A stretch of DNA of 16,042 bases from an uncultured Rubrobacteraceae bacterium. GTDB lineage: Bacteria; Actinomycetota; Rubrobacteria; Rubrobacterales; Rubrobacteraceae. The stretch lies in contig CADCVI010000034.1 in assembly GCA_902806105.1 (NCBI GenBank), positions 1 to 16,042 of the forward strand. The letters run 5' to 3'. Position 1 is the first letter of the stretch. Each line of letters begins with the position of its first letter. Under the pieces are notes generated by a model, which did not search any database, had not been told where the DNA came from, and saw only the letters and a program-made list of their open reading frames with translations. Made by a program: the position numbers and the translations under genes. Below are positions 6,319 to 14,014 of the stretch, piece by piece.

Positions 6319-9300
6319 ATGAGCCTAGCCGCTGTAGGGGAGCCACGCATCGTCCATGCGATACCGGGACGGATGCGCGTGCATCTGCCGGGCTGGGAGG
6401 GGCGGGGGCCGCGCGGCCTGGAGACCCGGCTGCGCCGGGTGCGCGGGGTGAACGGCGCGCGGGCGAACCCGCTGACCGGCAACGTCCTGATCCGGTTCGA
6501 CCCGACGGAGACCGACGACGAGGACGTCCTCCGGGCGGTGCGAGGGCTAGAACCCGACGAGTCGGCCAGCGAGGCCCGAGAAGAACCGGCGCCCCCGCCC
6601 GTGCAGCACGAGCTACGCGGGCAGGTAAGACGAGCGCGCATCGCCATGCGGGGTCTCGACCACGCCCCGGACGTCGCCCGTCGCGTGGTCGAGAGCTTGG
6701 AGGAGCGACCGGGGGTGACGCGGGCGAGCGCGAGCCAGCTCACGGGGCGCGTGCTGGTGGAGTTCGACGAACGCGAGGTGGCTCTGGAGGAACTGATCTC
6801 CGAGGTCTCGAGCCTGGAGTTGCCGGCGCACCCCGAAGAGGGCCGGCCCGCCCACCCGCTCGATCCCGGGCCGGTGAGGCAGACCGCGACCCGTACGGCG
6901 GGGGCGGGCCTCGGGCTCGGGCTGCTCGCCGCGCGCCGGCTGGCCGGCCGCCAGGGACCGCCCATCCGCAGTGCTATCCCCGTCGTGACGGGGGGCGTGA
7001 TCGGCGTCCTGCGAGGTTTTCCCGTGCTCAGGAACGGGCTGCGCGAGATCCTCGGCACGGACACCGCCGATCTAGCCTTCAGCGCGGCCGGTATAGCCCT
7101 CCAGATCCTCTCTGGCAGCCCGCTCGGCCTGGCCCTCAGCGGCGCAGAAGCCCTGCTCCTCTTTACCGAGATACGCGCACGGAGGGCCGCGTGGCGCCGC
7201 TACGAGGAGAATGTGGAGAACGCTCCTCCCGCCCGTCCCGGCGCGGTAATACGTCTGCGAGCGGGCGGGCGCGCCCCGCTCGCCGGGGAGGTAATAGAAG
7301 GCGTGGGCACCGCGACAGGACCCGACGGCCTGCCCGCGCCGGTCGGGCCTGGCGTCGTCGTCCCCACTGGCGCCCGACTGCACGGCGGGCCGTTCGTGTT
7401 GGAGCTTCGCAGCGGCGAGCCGTACTTGCCCGAGCCCAGGACGGCCCCGGTGTCCCCGTCGCTCTACGATAGGTATGTGCGACACGTAGGGTCGTTCGCG
7501 TTCGCCTACGCCGTGGCGAACGCCTTCTTCAGCCGTTCCCTCTCCCAAGCCTTCAAGGCTTTGCTGCTCATCAACCCCCGCGCGGCGATCACAGGCGCGG
7601 AGGCCGCGGACTCCGGAGCCTCCGCGCGGGTGCTGCGCTCGGGGGTAACGGTTGTTGGCACCCGCCCGGAGCGGAGCGTGCGCCTACCGGGCTTCCTGCT
7701 GCTCGACGGGCCCCGCGTACTCACCGATGGCCTGGAGATCGGCGGCGCTCTGCCGCTGAACGAGGCGCGCGACGCCTCCGAAATTCTCGCCCGGGCGGCA
7801 ATGATCTCCGCCGCGGCCGGCTCTCCCTGGGGAGACGTGTTCCGTGCCGTTGGAACCGCGACGGCGACCGACGGGACCTTCGACGGCGAGGCCGCCGTCG
7901 CGTGGGTCGGAGGGGCGCGGTACTCCCTGCGAACCGTCACGGACCGTGCCTCGCTGCCGCCCGCCGCCCGCCTGAAAAACCGCGGTGACCACTTGCTGCT
8001 GCTCGCCGATGACGATGGGCCGCTCGGAATGGTGGCGCTCCGGCCCCGGCTTGCGCCGGGAGCCACGCAGATGGTCGAGGCGTGCCGCCGGCACGGGGTG
8101 GAGATCGGTCTGCTCGCCGCCGGGGACCCGGCCGCCGCCCAGGCGGTCGCCCGTCGCGCACAGGTGCCCCTGATCCCGAGCGACGACGCGGTCGAGACCA
8201 TTCGGGGGAAGCAGGAAGACGGGGCACTGGTCGCGTTCGTCTCGGACAACGCGGACGCCGCCGCGGCGTTCTCCGCCTGCGACCTGGCCATCGGCGTGAC
8301 GGACGGCGGGAGCAACCTGCCGGCCCGCGCCGACCTGCTGGCCCCCGACCTCGACACGGTCTCCGCCATCCTGGGCGCGGGGGCGCGTCGCGATGGAGCG
8401 GTGCGAGACTCGGTCGCGCTCTCGGCGGTGGCCGACCTCGCCGGCGCGGCTTTAGGGGTCTGGACCAGACCGGGGGTGCAACTCGCCTCCCTGCCGACGA
8501 ACGTCGCGGCACTCGGCGCCATCGCGGCGGGCTGGGCAAGGCTGCGCGGCGGAGATCGCCCGCGCTCGTCCGCCCCCCGGATACCGGACCCGCAACCGGA
8601 ACGGTGGGGTCGACGTGATGCGGACGAAGTCTTGCGCGCCCTGGATTCCAGCGAGGAAGGCCTCTCGGGCGACGAGGCCGCGGGGCGACGGCGCCCCACG
8701 CCGTCGCCGTCGCGACGCAACAGGCTTCTGGCCGCGATCCTCGACCAGATCCGCTCCCCGCTCACGGGCGTCCTGGCCGCCGGGGCGGGCCTCTCGTTCC
8801 TCCTGGGAGCGACGGGCGACGTGGCCATGATCGGGACGATGATCGTGGCGAACGCCGCCGCCGGCGCCTGGCAGGAGCGCCAGGCCGACCGCACGGCAGA
8901 GACCTTGGAGCGCATGGGTACCGTCAACGCGTGCGTCCTGCGCGACGGAGACGGGAGCACGATACCGGCGGACGAGGTCGTGCCGGGTGACGTGCTGCTG
9001 CTCGCGCCGGGGGATCGGATCGCCGCCGACGCCCGCCTGCTCTCCGCCCACGGCCTGGAGGTCGACGAGGCGGCCCTCACCGGGGAGTCGCTGCCGGCCT
9101 CGAAGGCCCCGGACGGGGAGACCGACGCCGAACGCATCGTCGTGGAGGGCAGCGACGTCGTCGTCGGGACCGGGCGCGCCGTGGTGGTCGCCGTGGGACG
9201 AGACACCAGGATGGGCGCGACCGCGGCGGCGCTCGCCGGGGACGACGGGCGCCCGAGCCCCCTCACCACGCGCCTGAACCTGATGCTGCGCCGGGTGCTG

Positions 9301-11151
9301 CCGCTGGTCGCGGCGGGCGGCGCCATCGTCTTCGCCTCGGGTCTGTTGCGGGGACGCGCGCTCTTGCCCCAGCTCGCCATCGGGGCGAGCATCGCCGTCG
9401 CCGCCGTCCCCGAAGGCCTGCCGCTGCTCGCCAAGATAGGCGAGGCGGCGGTCGCCCGTCGCCTCGCTGGCCGCAACGCCCTCGTGCGCCACCTCTCGGC
9501 CGTCGAAGCCCTCGGACGGGTCGACGTCGCCTGCGCCGACAAGACCGGGACCCTGACCGAAGGCCGCCTCGCGCTCCGCCTCGTCTCCGACGCCTCCGCC
9601 CGCGAAACCGGCCTCTCCAACGATCTACCGCCCGATCCGCGCCGTGTACTGCTCACCGCCGCGCTCGCCGGCCCGCACCCAGACGCTTCCGATGCTTTCA
9701 GGGACCCGACCGACGTCGTCGTCTCCGACGCCGCCCGGGACATGGGCTTCGGAGACGAGCTGCAAGCGGAGCGCGAGTCCGAGCTACCCTTCGACTCGGC
9801 CCGGGGCTTCCACGCCAACGTCGTCGGGGGACGCCTGTGCGCCGAAGGTGCTGCGGAATCGCTCGCCCCCCGCTGCAACCGGGTGCGCCGTGACGGCGAG
9901 GTACATACCCTGGACGAGGCCGGAAGACACGAGCTACTCGGAGAGGCCAGGCGCCTCGCCGAGCGCGGCCTGCGCGTGCTCATGGTCGCCGAAGGCTCAG
10001 CCGACGCAAAACTCGACGACCCGCAGGGGCTCGTCGCCCTCGGTTTCCTGGGGATCACGGACCCCCTTAGGCCCGCGGTCCCGGAGGCGGTGCGCCGCTG
10101 CCACGACGCGGGCGTGCGCGTGGTCATGCTCACCGGCGACCACCCCTCCACCGCCCGCGCCATCGCCCGCGAGGCCGGCCTGCCGGACGACGACCGCGTG
10201 CTCACAGGTTCGGAGATAGCCGGGCTGGACGACGAGGAGCTAGATCGGCGCCTCGAGAGCGCGACCATCGTCGCGCGTGTCACGCCTTTAGACAAACTCA
10301 GGATCGTCGAGAGCCTTCAGCGCCGGGGTCACACCGTGGCGATGACGGGCGACGGCGTAAACGACGCTCCGGCTTTGAGGCTCGCAGACGTGGGCGTGGC
10401 GATGGGCCGCGGCGGCACGGAGGTCGCCCGCCAGGCCGCCGACGTGGTGCTCTCCGACGACGATTTCTCGACCCTCGTCGAGGCCCTCGTCGAGGGTCGG
10501 AGCTTCTGGCGCAACATCCGGCGGTCTTTGGGACTCCTGCTCGGCGGCAACCTCGGCGAGCTCGGCCTCGAAGTCGGGGCGAGCGTGCTGGGCCTCGCCT
10601 CCCCGCTGACCACACGCCAGATTCTCGCGGTCAACCTGGTCACGGACGTCCTGCCCGCCCTCGCCGTGGCGCTCCAACAGCCCGAGCACCGGGACCTCGG
10701 CGCCCTGTCGCGCGAGGGCGCCTCCGCCCTCGACAAACCCCTGCGCAACGACATCCTGCGCCGCGGGATCGCAACGGCGGCCCCCGCGCTCGCCGCCTAC
10801 ATCCTCTCGCTCCGCTCTAGCGGCCTGGCAGAGGCGCGAAGCGTCGCCTTCGCCAGCATCGTCGCCACCCAGCTCGCCCAGACCCTCGACGCCGGCCGGT
10901 CAGAAGGCGGCCTCAGCAGATCCGTGCTCGGGGCGGTGGCAGGCTCCGCCGGATTGCTGCTGTCCGCCCTTATCGCGAGGCCCCTGCGCGGCTTCCTCGG
11001 CCTGGCAACCCCAGGCCCCCTCGGGCTCGCCCTGGTCGGAGCCGGCGCGATCGTCGCCGTCCTGCTCGGTCGCGTCCGCTCTTCCCCGAACCTTCCCGGC
11101 CCCTTGCCTGGCGCATTTCCCGTTTCTCCGGACGAGGGAGTCGTCCGGTGA
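6319..11151 (+). CDS. Giant CtpI/CtpH-like P-type cation ATPase: dead half fused to active P2A-like half
   Basis: The 1610-residue product compares with about 1,600 in mycobacterial CtpI. Two HMA-like domains (about 10-75 and 103-175) lack the CxxC metal motif. Residues about 215-745 form a degenerate ATPase-like half: the phosphorylation motif reads D463-GPRVLT and the hinge motif SDNADAA (from S642), so it cannot turn over. Residues about 762-1610 form a complete ATPase: TGES 921-924, PEGLP 1031-1035, DKTGTLT from D1074, TGD 1272-1274, TGDGVND 1343-1349. Ligand positions match the SERCA pattern: E1032 in PEGLP, N1411 and E1414 in NLGE, and N1439, T1442, D1443 in NLVTD. Calcium or manganese transport is therefore plausible, heavy-metal P1B transport is not. 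The nucleotide-site KGA is EGA (E1176). GGGGAG lies five bases before the ATG. Substrate and direction remain inferred. Confidence 0.9.
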   Translation: MSLAAVGEPRIVHAIPGRMRVHLPGWEGRGPRGLETRLRRVRGVNGARANPLTGNVLIRFDPTETDDEDVLRAVRGLEPDESASEAREEPAPPPVQHELRGQVRRARIAMRGLDHAPDVARRVVESLEERPGVTRASASQLTGRVLVEFDEREVALEELISEVSSLELPAHPEEGRPAHPLDPGPVRQTATRTAGAGLGLGLLAARRLAGRQGPPIRSAIPVVTGGVIGVLRGFPVLRNGLREILGTDTADLAFSAAGIALQILSGSPLGLALSGAEALLLFTEIRARRAAWRRYEENVENAPPARPGAVIRLRAGGRAPLAGEVIEGVGTATGPDGLPAPVGPGVVVPTGARLHGGPFVLELRSGEPYLPEPRTAPVSPSLYDRYVRHVGSFAFAYAVANAFFSRSLSQAFKALLLINPRAAITGAEAADSGASARVLRSGVTVVGTRPERSVRLPGFLLLDGPRVLTDGLEIGGALPLNEARDASEILARAAMISAAAGSPWGDVFRAVGTATATDGTFDGEAAVAWVGGARYSLRTVTDRASLPPAARLKNRGDHLLLLADDDGPLGMVALRPRLAPGATQMVEACRRHGVEIGLLAAGDPAAAQAVARRAQVPLIPSDDAVETIRGKQEDGALVAFVSDNADAAAAFSACDLAIGVTDGGSNLPARADLLAPDLDTVSAILGAGARRDGAVRDSVALSAVADLAGAALGVWTRPGVQLASLPTNVAALGAIAAGWARLRGGDRPRSSAPRIPDPQPERWGRRDADEVLRALDSSEEGLSGDEAAGRRRPTPSPSRRNRLLAAILDQIRSPLTGVLAAGAGLSFLLGATGDVAMIGTMIVANAAAGAWQERQADRTAETLERMGTVNACVLRDGDGSTIPADEVVPGDVLLLAPGDRIAADARLLSAHGLEVDEAALTGESLPASKAPDGETDAERIVVEGSDVVVGTGRAVVVAVGRDTRMGATAAALAGDDGRPSPLTTRLNLMLRRVLPLVAAGGAIVFASGLLRGRALLPQLAIGASIAVAAVPEGLPLLAKIGEAAVARRLAGRNALVRHLSAVEALGRVDVACADKTGTLTEGRLALRLVSDASARETGLSNDLPPDPRRVLLTAALAGPHPDASDAFRDPTDVVVSDAARDMGFGDELQAERESELPFDSARGFHANVVGGRLCAEGAAESLAPRCNRVRRDGEVHTLDEAGRHELLGEARRLAERGLRVLMVAEGSADAKLDDPQGLVALGFLGITDPLRPAVPEAVRRCHDAGVRVVMLTGDHPSTARAIAREAGLPDDDRVLTGSEIAGLDDEELDRRLESATIVARVTPLDKLRIVESLQRRGHTVAMTGDGVNDAPALRLADVGVAMGRGGTEVARQAADVVLSDDDFSTLVEALVEGRSFWRNIRRSLGLLLGGNLGELGLEVGASVLGLASPLTTRQILAVNLVTDVLPALAVALQQPEHRDLGALSREGASALDKPLRNDILRRGIATAAPALAAYILSLRSSGLAEARSVAFASIVATQLAQTLDAGRSEGGLSRSVLGAVAGSAGLLLSALIARPLRGFLGLATPGPLGLALVGAGAIVAVLLGRVRSSPNLPGPLPGAFPVSPDEGVVR

Positions 11152-11398
11152 ACCGGAAGCAAATCGACTTTTTCATCGGCCTGCACCTCCTCAGCGCGGC
11201 TCGCTGCGACCGCGCTTCCGCGCTGAGGAGGCCGCGCGGAAGGGGCGACACTTGGTGCCTGAGGCCATCAGGACCCAAAGCGGTTACGTCCCAGGCGAAC
11301 CGTACTTCACGAACTTATCAGCGTTCAAGACCATGCTCGAGGAGTTACCCAACGTAAATACCTCGCGACCCCGAGCGCAACAGCTTCTACCCTCCTAG
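11148..11398 (+). pseudogene. Frame-broken small gene coupled to the P-type ATPase
   Basis: A GTG at 11148 overlaps the ATPase stop (GTGA) and is preceded by GAGGGAG (11134-11140) with seven bases spacing, a strong initiation site. The first codons read MNRKQIDFFIGLHLLS. After the inverted repeat at 11186-11231, the more protein-like frame is a different one, reading AEEAARKGRHLVPEAIRTQ and later GYVPGEPYFTNLSAFKTMLEELPN, ending at the TAG at 11396. This suggests one small gene split by a frameshift at the repeat. I do not recognise the family. An alternative is that only the frame of the GTG is used, giving 69 residues to 11357. The following 11399-11535 holds nothing else I can support except leader sequence for the glutaredoxin. 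Confidence 0.4.
11186..11231. repeat. Perfect 14-bp inverted repeat with 18-base loop
   Basis: CCTCCTCAGCGCGG (11186-11199) and its exact complement CCGCGCTGAGGAGG (11218-11231) flank 18 bases. The transcript would form a very stable stem just after the ATPase gene. No run of T follows, so it is not a classic intrinsic terminator. It could stall polymerase, protect the operon mRNA, or be the lesion that broke the surrounding small gene. Confidence 0.8.
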
Positions 11399-11535
11399 CA
11401 GCCGTGCGGGCGTCAACCCAGGGGCGGAAGTTTCATGTACTCGACCGTACTCCTAGTTGACTCGTCGGCTGTGTACGACAGCAAGGTGGCGTTGCTCGAC
11501 CAAGGAAACGTAGTGTTACAGAGAGGAGCGAAGCG

Positions 11536-11790
11536 ATGGCACAAACAGAAGAGGTCGTATTGTTCGTACAGAAGCCCGGCTGACGGTTCTGCGACAGGAC
11601 GGAGGAGTTCCTCCGTGAGAAGGGCGTCGCGTTCGCCATCAGAAACATATCCGAGGATGAGGAGGCCCTGACCGAGTTGGAGCGCATGGGGACGATGACC
11701 ACGCCGGTCGCCGTGATCGGGGGCGGAACCGACGAGAAGATAGTGGTCGGCTTCGATCGGGCGAGGCTGGAGCAAGCCCTGGGCTTGTAG
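11536..11790 (+). CDS. Glutaredoxin-like protein with in-frame UGA at the first active-site Cys (candidate selenoprotein)
   Basis: Reading through one UGA, the 84-residue product is a full-length glutaredoxin-like thioredoxin-fold protein. It starts MAQTEEVVLFVQKPG, then has UGA at codon 16, then RFCDRTEEFLREKG, and later MTTPVAVIGGG with the cis-Pro and a GFDRARLEQAL end typical of the family. The UGA (11581-11583) stands where CPFC-type glutaredoxins have the nucleophilic first Cys, giving U-R-F-C with C19 resolving. The frame on both sides is otherwise intact, and AGGAG (11524-11528) lies seven bases before the ATG. A SECIS-like hairpin follows the UGA. The usual Pro after the first Cys is Arg. 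Alternatives are a nonsense mutation TGC to TGA or a sequence error; nearby genes are broken, so these stay open. I favour the selenoprotein only modestly. Confidence 0.6.
11591..11630 (+). promoter_or_regulatory. Candidate bacterial SECIS element
   Basis: ACGGAGGA (11599-11606) and TCCTCCGT (11609-11616) are perfectly complementary. As a 7-bp stem this leaves an apical loop AGUU with G in second position, 22 bases after the UGA. These values fall within the described bacterial SECIS model (loop with an early G, roughly 16-37 bases from the UGA). A lower 5-bp stem can form between GCGAC (11591-11595) and GTCGC (11626-11630). The stem lies in coding sequence for TEEFLR, common in such glutaredoxins, so chance formation is possible. 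Confidence 0.5.
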
Positions 11791-11798
11791 GCCTCGCC

Positions 11799-11816
11799 CC
11801 CCCGCATGGACGGGGG
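11799..11816. terminator. Hairpin between convergent genes, possible bidirectional terminator
   Basis: CCCCCG (11799-11804) and CGGGGG (11811-11816) enclose six bases, directly between the glutaredoxin stop and the minus-strand Nudix stop. Its position between two converging genes suits a shared terminator. There is no T run on either side, so the mechanism is uncertain. Confidence 0.45.
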
Positions 11817-12224
11817 TTACGCTGGAGTGGACGCGGCGAGGGCGTCGGAGATGATCCTGTCGTGATCGAAGGCCAGCGCGGTGGACGCGGGGTCCAGGAA
11901 GGCCGCCTCGGCGGCGTCGGAGGCCGCGGACGGGTCGCCCCCGGCCCGGGCCAGAAAGGCGACGCTAACGTTGTGGCCGCGCGGGTCGCGGTCGGGCTCG
12001 GAGTAGACGCCGACGGGGCGAAGCAGCTCGACGTCGAGGCCAGTTTCTTCCCTTGCTTCGCGGACGGCGGCCTCCTCCACCGTCTCGCCCACGTCCACGA
12101 AGCCGCCCGGCAGTGCCCAGCTTCCCCGGAAGGGCTCGCTCGCGCGTTGGATCAGCAGCACGCGACCCTCCCCGTCCGGTATCACGATGTCCACCATCAG
12201 CTTCGGGGTCTCCGGTCCTGCCAC
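11817..12224 (-). CDS. Nudix hydrolase
   Basis: The 135-residue product hydrolyses a nucleoside diphosphate linked to some other group, but the substrate cannot be read from the sequence. The Nudix box is complete: GFVDVGETVEEAAVREAREETGL fits G-x5-E-x7-R-E-x2-E-E-x-G. It is preceded by an ADP-ribose-pyrophosphatase-like core start (KLMVDIVIPDGEGRVLLIQR). I chose the GTG at 12224 because AAAGGA stands eight bases upstream on the minus strand and the product then has usual family length. Starts at 12266 or 12308 would add a tail without domain likeness and weaker ribosome sites. It is transcribed towards the glutaredoxin gene and away from the phosphoesterase gene, sharing the 98-base region 12225-12322 with it. 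Confidence 0.88.
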   Translation of the reverse strand: MAGPETPKLMVDIVIPDGEGRVLLIQRASEPFRGSWALPGGFVDVGETVEEAAVREAREETGLDVELLRPVGVYSEPDRDPRGHNVSVAFLARAGGDPSAASDAAEAAFLDPASTALAFDHDRIISDALAASTPA

Positions 12225-12322
12225 TGGAGAAGTCCTTTCGGTAGCGGTTGCTCGATCCACGGCCATCCTACCCCGACGAGCAGGGAGGCAGGCTGTATGC
12301 TCCACCATATGGGTGAGCGGGC

Positions 12323-12958
12323 ATGAAAATACTCGCGATCAGCGACGCTGTCGAGCCGGTGCTCTACGGGGATAACCTCGCCCGGTACGCCTCCGGGGTC
12401 GAGGCCGTCGTCTCGTGCGGGGATCTTCCGTTCGAGTACCTGGAGTACGTCGTAACCTTCTCCGGGGCACCGCTCTACTACGTCCGGGGCAACCACGACC
12501 CCGAGGAGGACAGGAAATCCCCAGGAGGCTGCACTTCCCTGGACGGGCGCGTCGTGGACGTAGGCGGCGTGGTCCTCGCGGGCCTCTCCGGGTCGCCCTG
12601 GTACTCGGGCGGACCAAACCAGCGCACCGAACGCTCCATGCGCCGCCGGGGACGCGCCCTTTCGGCCAGGATAGCCGTGAACCGGCTGCTCGGCAGAGGG
12701 ACCCCCGACGCGTTCGTCACCCACGCCCCGCCGTTCGGGCTCGGGGACCGTGAGGACGTCGCCCATACCGGCTTCGAGACCTTTCTCGGGCTCATGGACC
12801 GCCACGCGCCCCCGCTCTGGCTGCACGGGCACGTGCATCTCTACGGCACGGAGGCCAGGGAGGGGCGAGAAGCAGGGCGTGGCGGGACCAGGGTCGTCAA
12901 CGTGTTCGGGCATAAGATACTGGAGATACCGACCAGGGAGCCGGGCCGGCCGCGCTAG
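12323..12958 (+). CDS. Calcineurin-like metallophosphoesterase
   Basis: The 211-residue protein has the metal-binding motif series of the calcineurin-like superfamily: D8 in ISDAVEP, G33-D34 in CGDLP, GNHD (56-59), H134 in THAPP, and HGHVH (168-172). These bind a two-metal centre that cleaves phosphoesters. The first motif is normally D-x-H, but here the third position is Val (V10), so one ligand of the first metal is missing or replaced. The length suits a small single-domain member of the YfcE-like group. The next gene starts 32 bases downstream on the same strand. The ribosome site before the ATG (GGTGAG) is modest. The natural substrate is unknown. Confidence 0.85.
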   Translation: MKILAISDAVEPVLYGDNLARYASGVEAVVSCGDLPFEYLEYVVTFSGAPLYYVRGNHDPEEDRKSPGGCTSLDGRVVDVGGVVLAGLSGSPWYSGGPNQRTERSMRRRGRALSARIAVNRLLGRGTPDAFVTHAPPFGLGDREDVAHTGFETFLGLMDRHAPPLWLHGHVHLYGTEAREGREAGRGGTRVVNVFGHKILEIPTREPGRPR

Positions 12959-12990
12959 GCGCGGCTCCGGAACAGGGACGAGGAAATCGC

Positions 12991-13890
12991 GTGGATCCCA
13001 ACGAGCAGGCGGACAAGGACTTTACGCGGGCGAGGCGCCAGGCCTTCGTGCGGCGGATCGGGGCGTATTTCAGAAACGACCCGGCCTCCAACCAGCTGCT
13101 CTCCTTCGACGAGGTCAGGGGCGTCCTCGGGGCCATACAGCAGCACCACATCGGGATGCGCGTCGTACCCGTCTCGAAGATAGTGGGGAGCGTCGGGCGT
13201 CACCGGGACTTCGACAGGTCTTTCCTGCCGGCGCGCTCCAGCGTGGCGGGGCGGTGGAAGAAGATAGATCAGGCGATGATGCGCGCCGAGGAGCTGCCGC
13301 CGGTGAGCCTCTACAAGATCGGGGACGCCTACTTCGTCCAGGACGGCAACCACCGCGTCTCCGTCGCGAGGCAGCAGGGGATCGAGATGATCGACGCCGA
13401 GGTCACCGAGCTCAAGAGCCGGGTGCCGGTCGACGAGAGCCTCACCGCCCGCGACCTCCTCCACAAGCTGGAGCAGAGGCGCTTTCTGGAGAGGCTCTCG
13501 ATGGATCGGGTCCTCCCGGAGATAGAGCTCCGGTTCTCCGACCCCGCCGACTACCGCACCCTCGCAACGTACATCGAGGCCCACGGCTTCAGGCTCTCGC
13601 AGCTCTGGCGCCGCTACGTCTCCCACGAGGAGGTCCTGAGGGACTGGTACGAGTACTCGTACCGGCCGATCTCCGCCATGATCCGGGAGGAGCGCGTCCT
13701 CGAAGCCTTCCCCGGACGCACCGAGCTCGACCTCTACGCCTGGATCATCCGCCACCGCGAACGCCTAGTCCTGGAGTCGCGCGACGAGTCGGTCACCCCC
13801 TCCAACGCCAAGGACGACATCCTCCAGCGCGAGGGGGGACGGCGCCGCAACCCCCTCGACCCCGGCCGCATGAACATCTACGAACGATAG
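12991..13890 (+). CDS. ParB/Srx-fold protein (DUF4032-like)
   Basis: The 299-residue protein begins at a GTG with AGGA six bases upstream. Residues about 58-135 resemble the ParB N-terminal nuclease-like fold: VPVSKIVGSVGRHRDFDRSF, then YKIGDAYFVQDGNHRVSVARQQG with the conserved DGNHR at 118-122. The C-terminal half (about 145-260) is helical and rich in Trp, Tyr and Arg (SQLWRRYVSHEEVLRDWYEYSY) and unlike the DNA-binding domain of true ParB. There is no ParA neighbour, so chromosome partitioning is unlikely. Stand-alone proteins of this kind are widespread in actinobacteria and Chloroflexi with unknown function. It follows the phosphoesterase gene by 32 bases, probably on one transcript. Confidence 0.78.
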   Translation: MDPNEQADKDFTRARRQAFVRRIGAYFRNDPASNQLLSFDEVRGVLGAIQQHHIGMRVVPVSKIVGSVGRHRDFDRSFLPARSSVAGRWKKIDQAMMRAEELPPVSLYKIGDAYFVQDGNHRVSVARQQGIEMIDAEVTELKSRVPVDESLTARDLLHKLEQRRFLERLSMDRVLPEIELRFSDPADYRTLATYIEAHGFRLSQLWRRYVSHEEVLRDWYEYSYRPISAMIREERVLEAFPGRTELDLYAWIIRHRERLVLESRDESVTPSNAKDDILQREGGRRRNPLDPGRMNIYER

Positions 13891-13923
13891 CAACCATCCT
13901 GGCACCTCCGCCCGCACCAGCCC

Positions 13924-13973
13924 CGCCTTACCCCTGGCGTAAGGTGCGCCGCGGCAACGCTTCCGGCGGAAGC
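13924..13973. terminator. Two short hairpins after the ParB-fold gene
   Basis: CCTTAC (13926-13931) pairs with GTAAGG (13939-13944), extendable by two pairs including one G-U. GCTTCC (13959-13964) pairs with GGAAGC (13968-13973). They lie in the gap after the stop at 13890. Neither has a T tract, so they are weak terminator candidates. Confidence 0.35.
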
Positions 13974-14014
13974 CTGCTTACCGGCGGTTTGGACGCCGGT
14001 GGCGCGCTCTCACG

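Noticed and set aside
7506..10295. 929-residue minus-strand ORF opposite the P-type ATPase
   Set aside because: Ser/Arg/Pro-rich shadow of a GC-rich gene; all P-type ATPase motifs are in the plus strand.
11435..11671. ORF of 78 residues overlapping the glutaredoxin
   Set aside because: It is Arg/Ser-rich beyond the overlap, typical of a shifted frame of a GC-rich gene, while the glutaredoxin frame explains the sequence.
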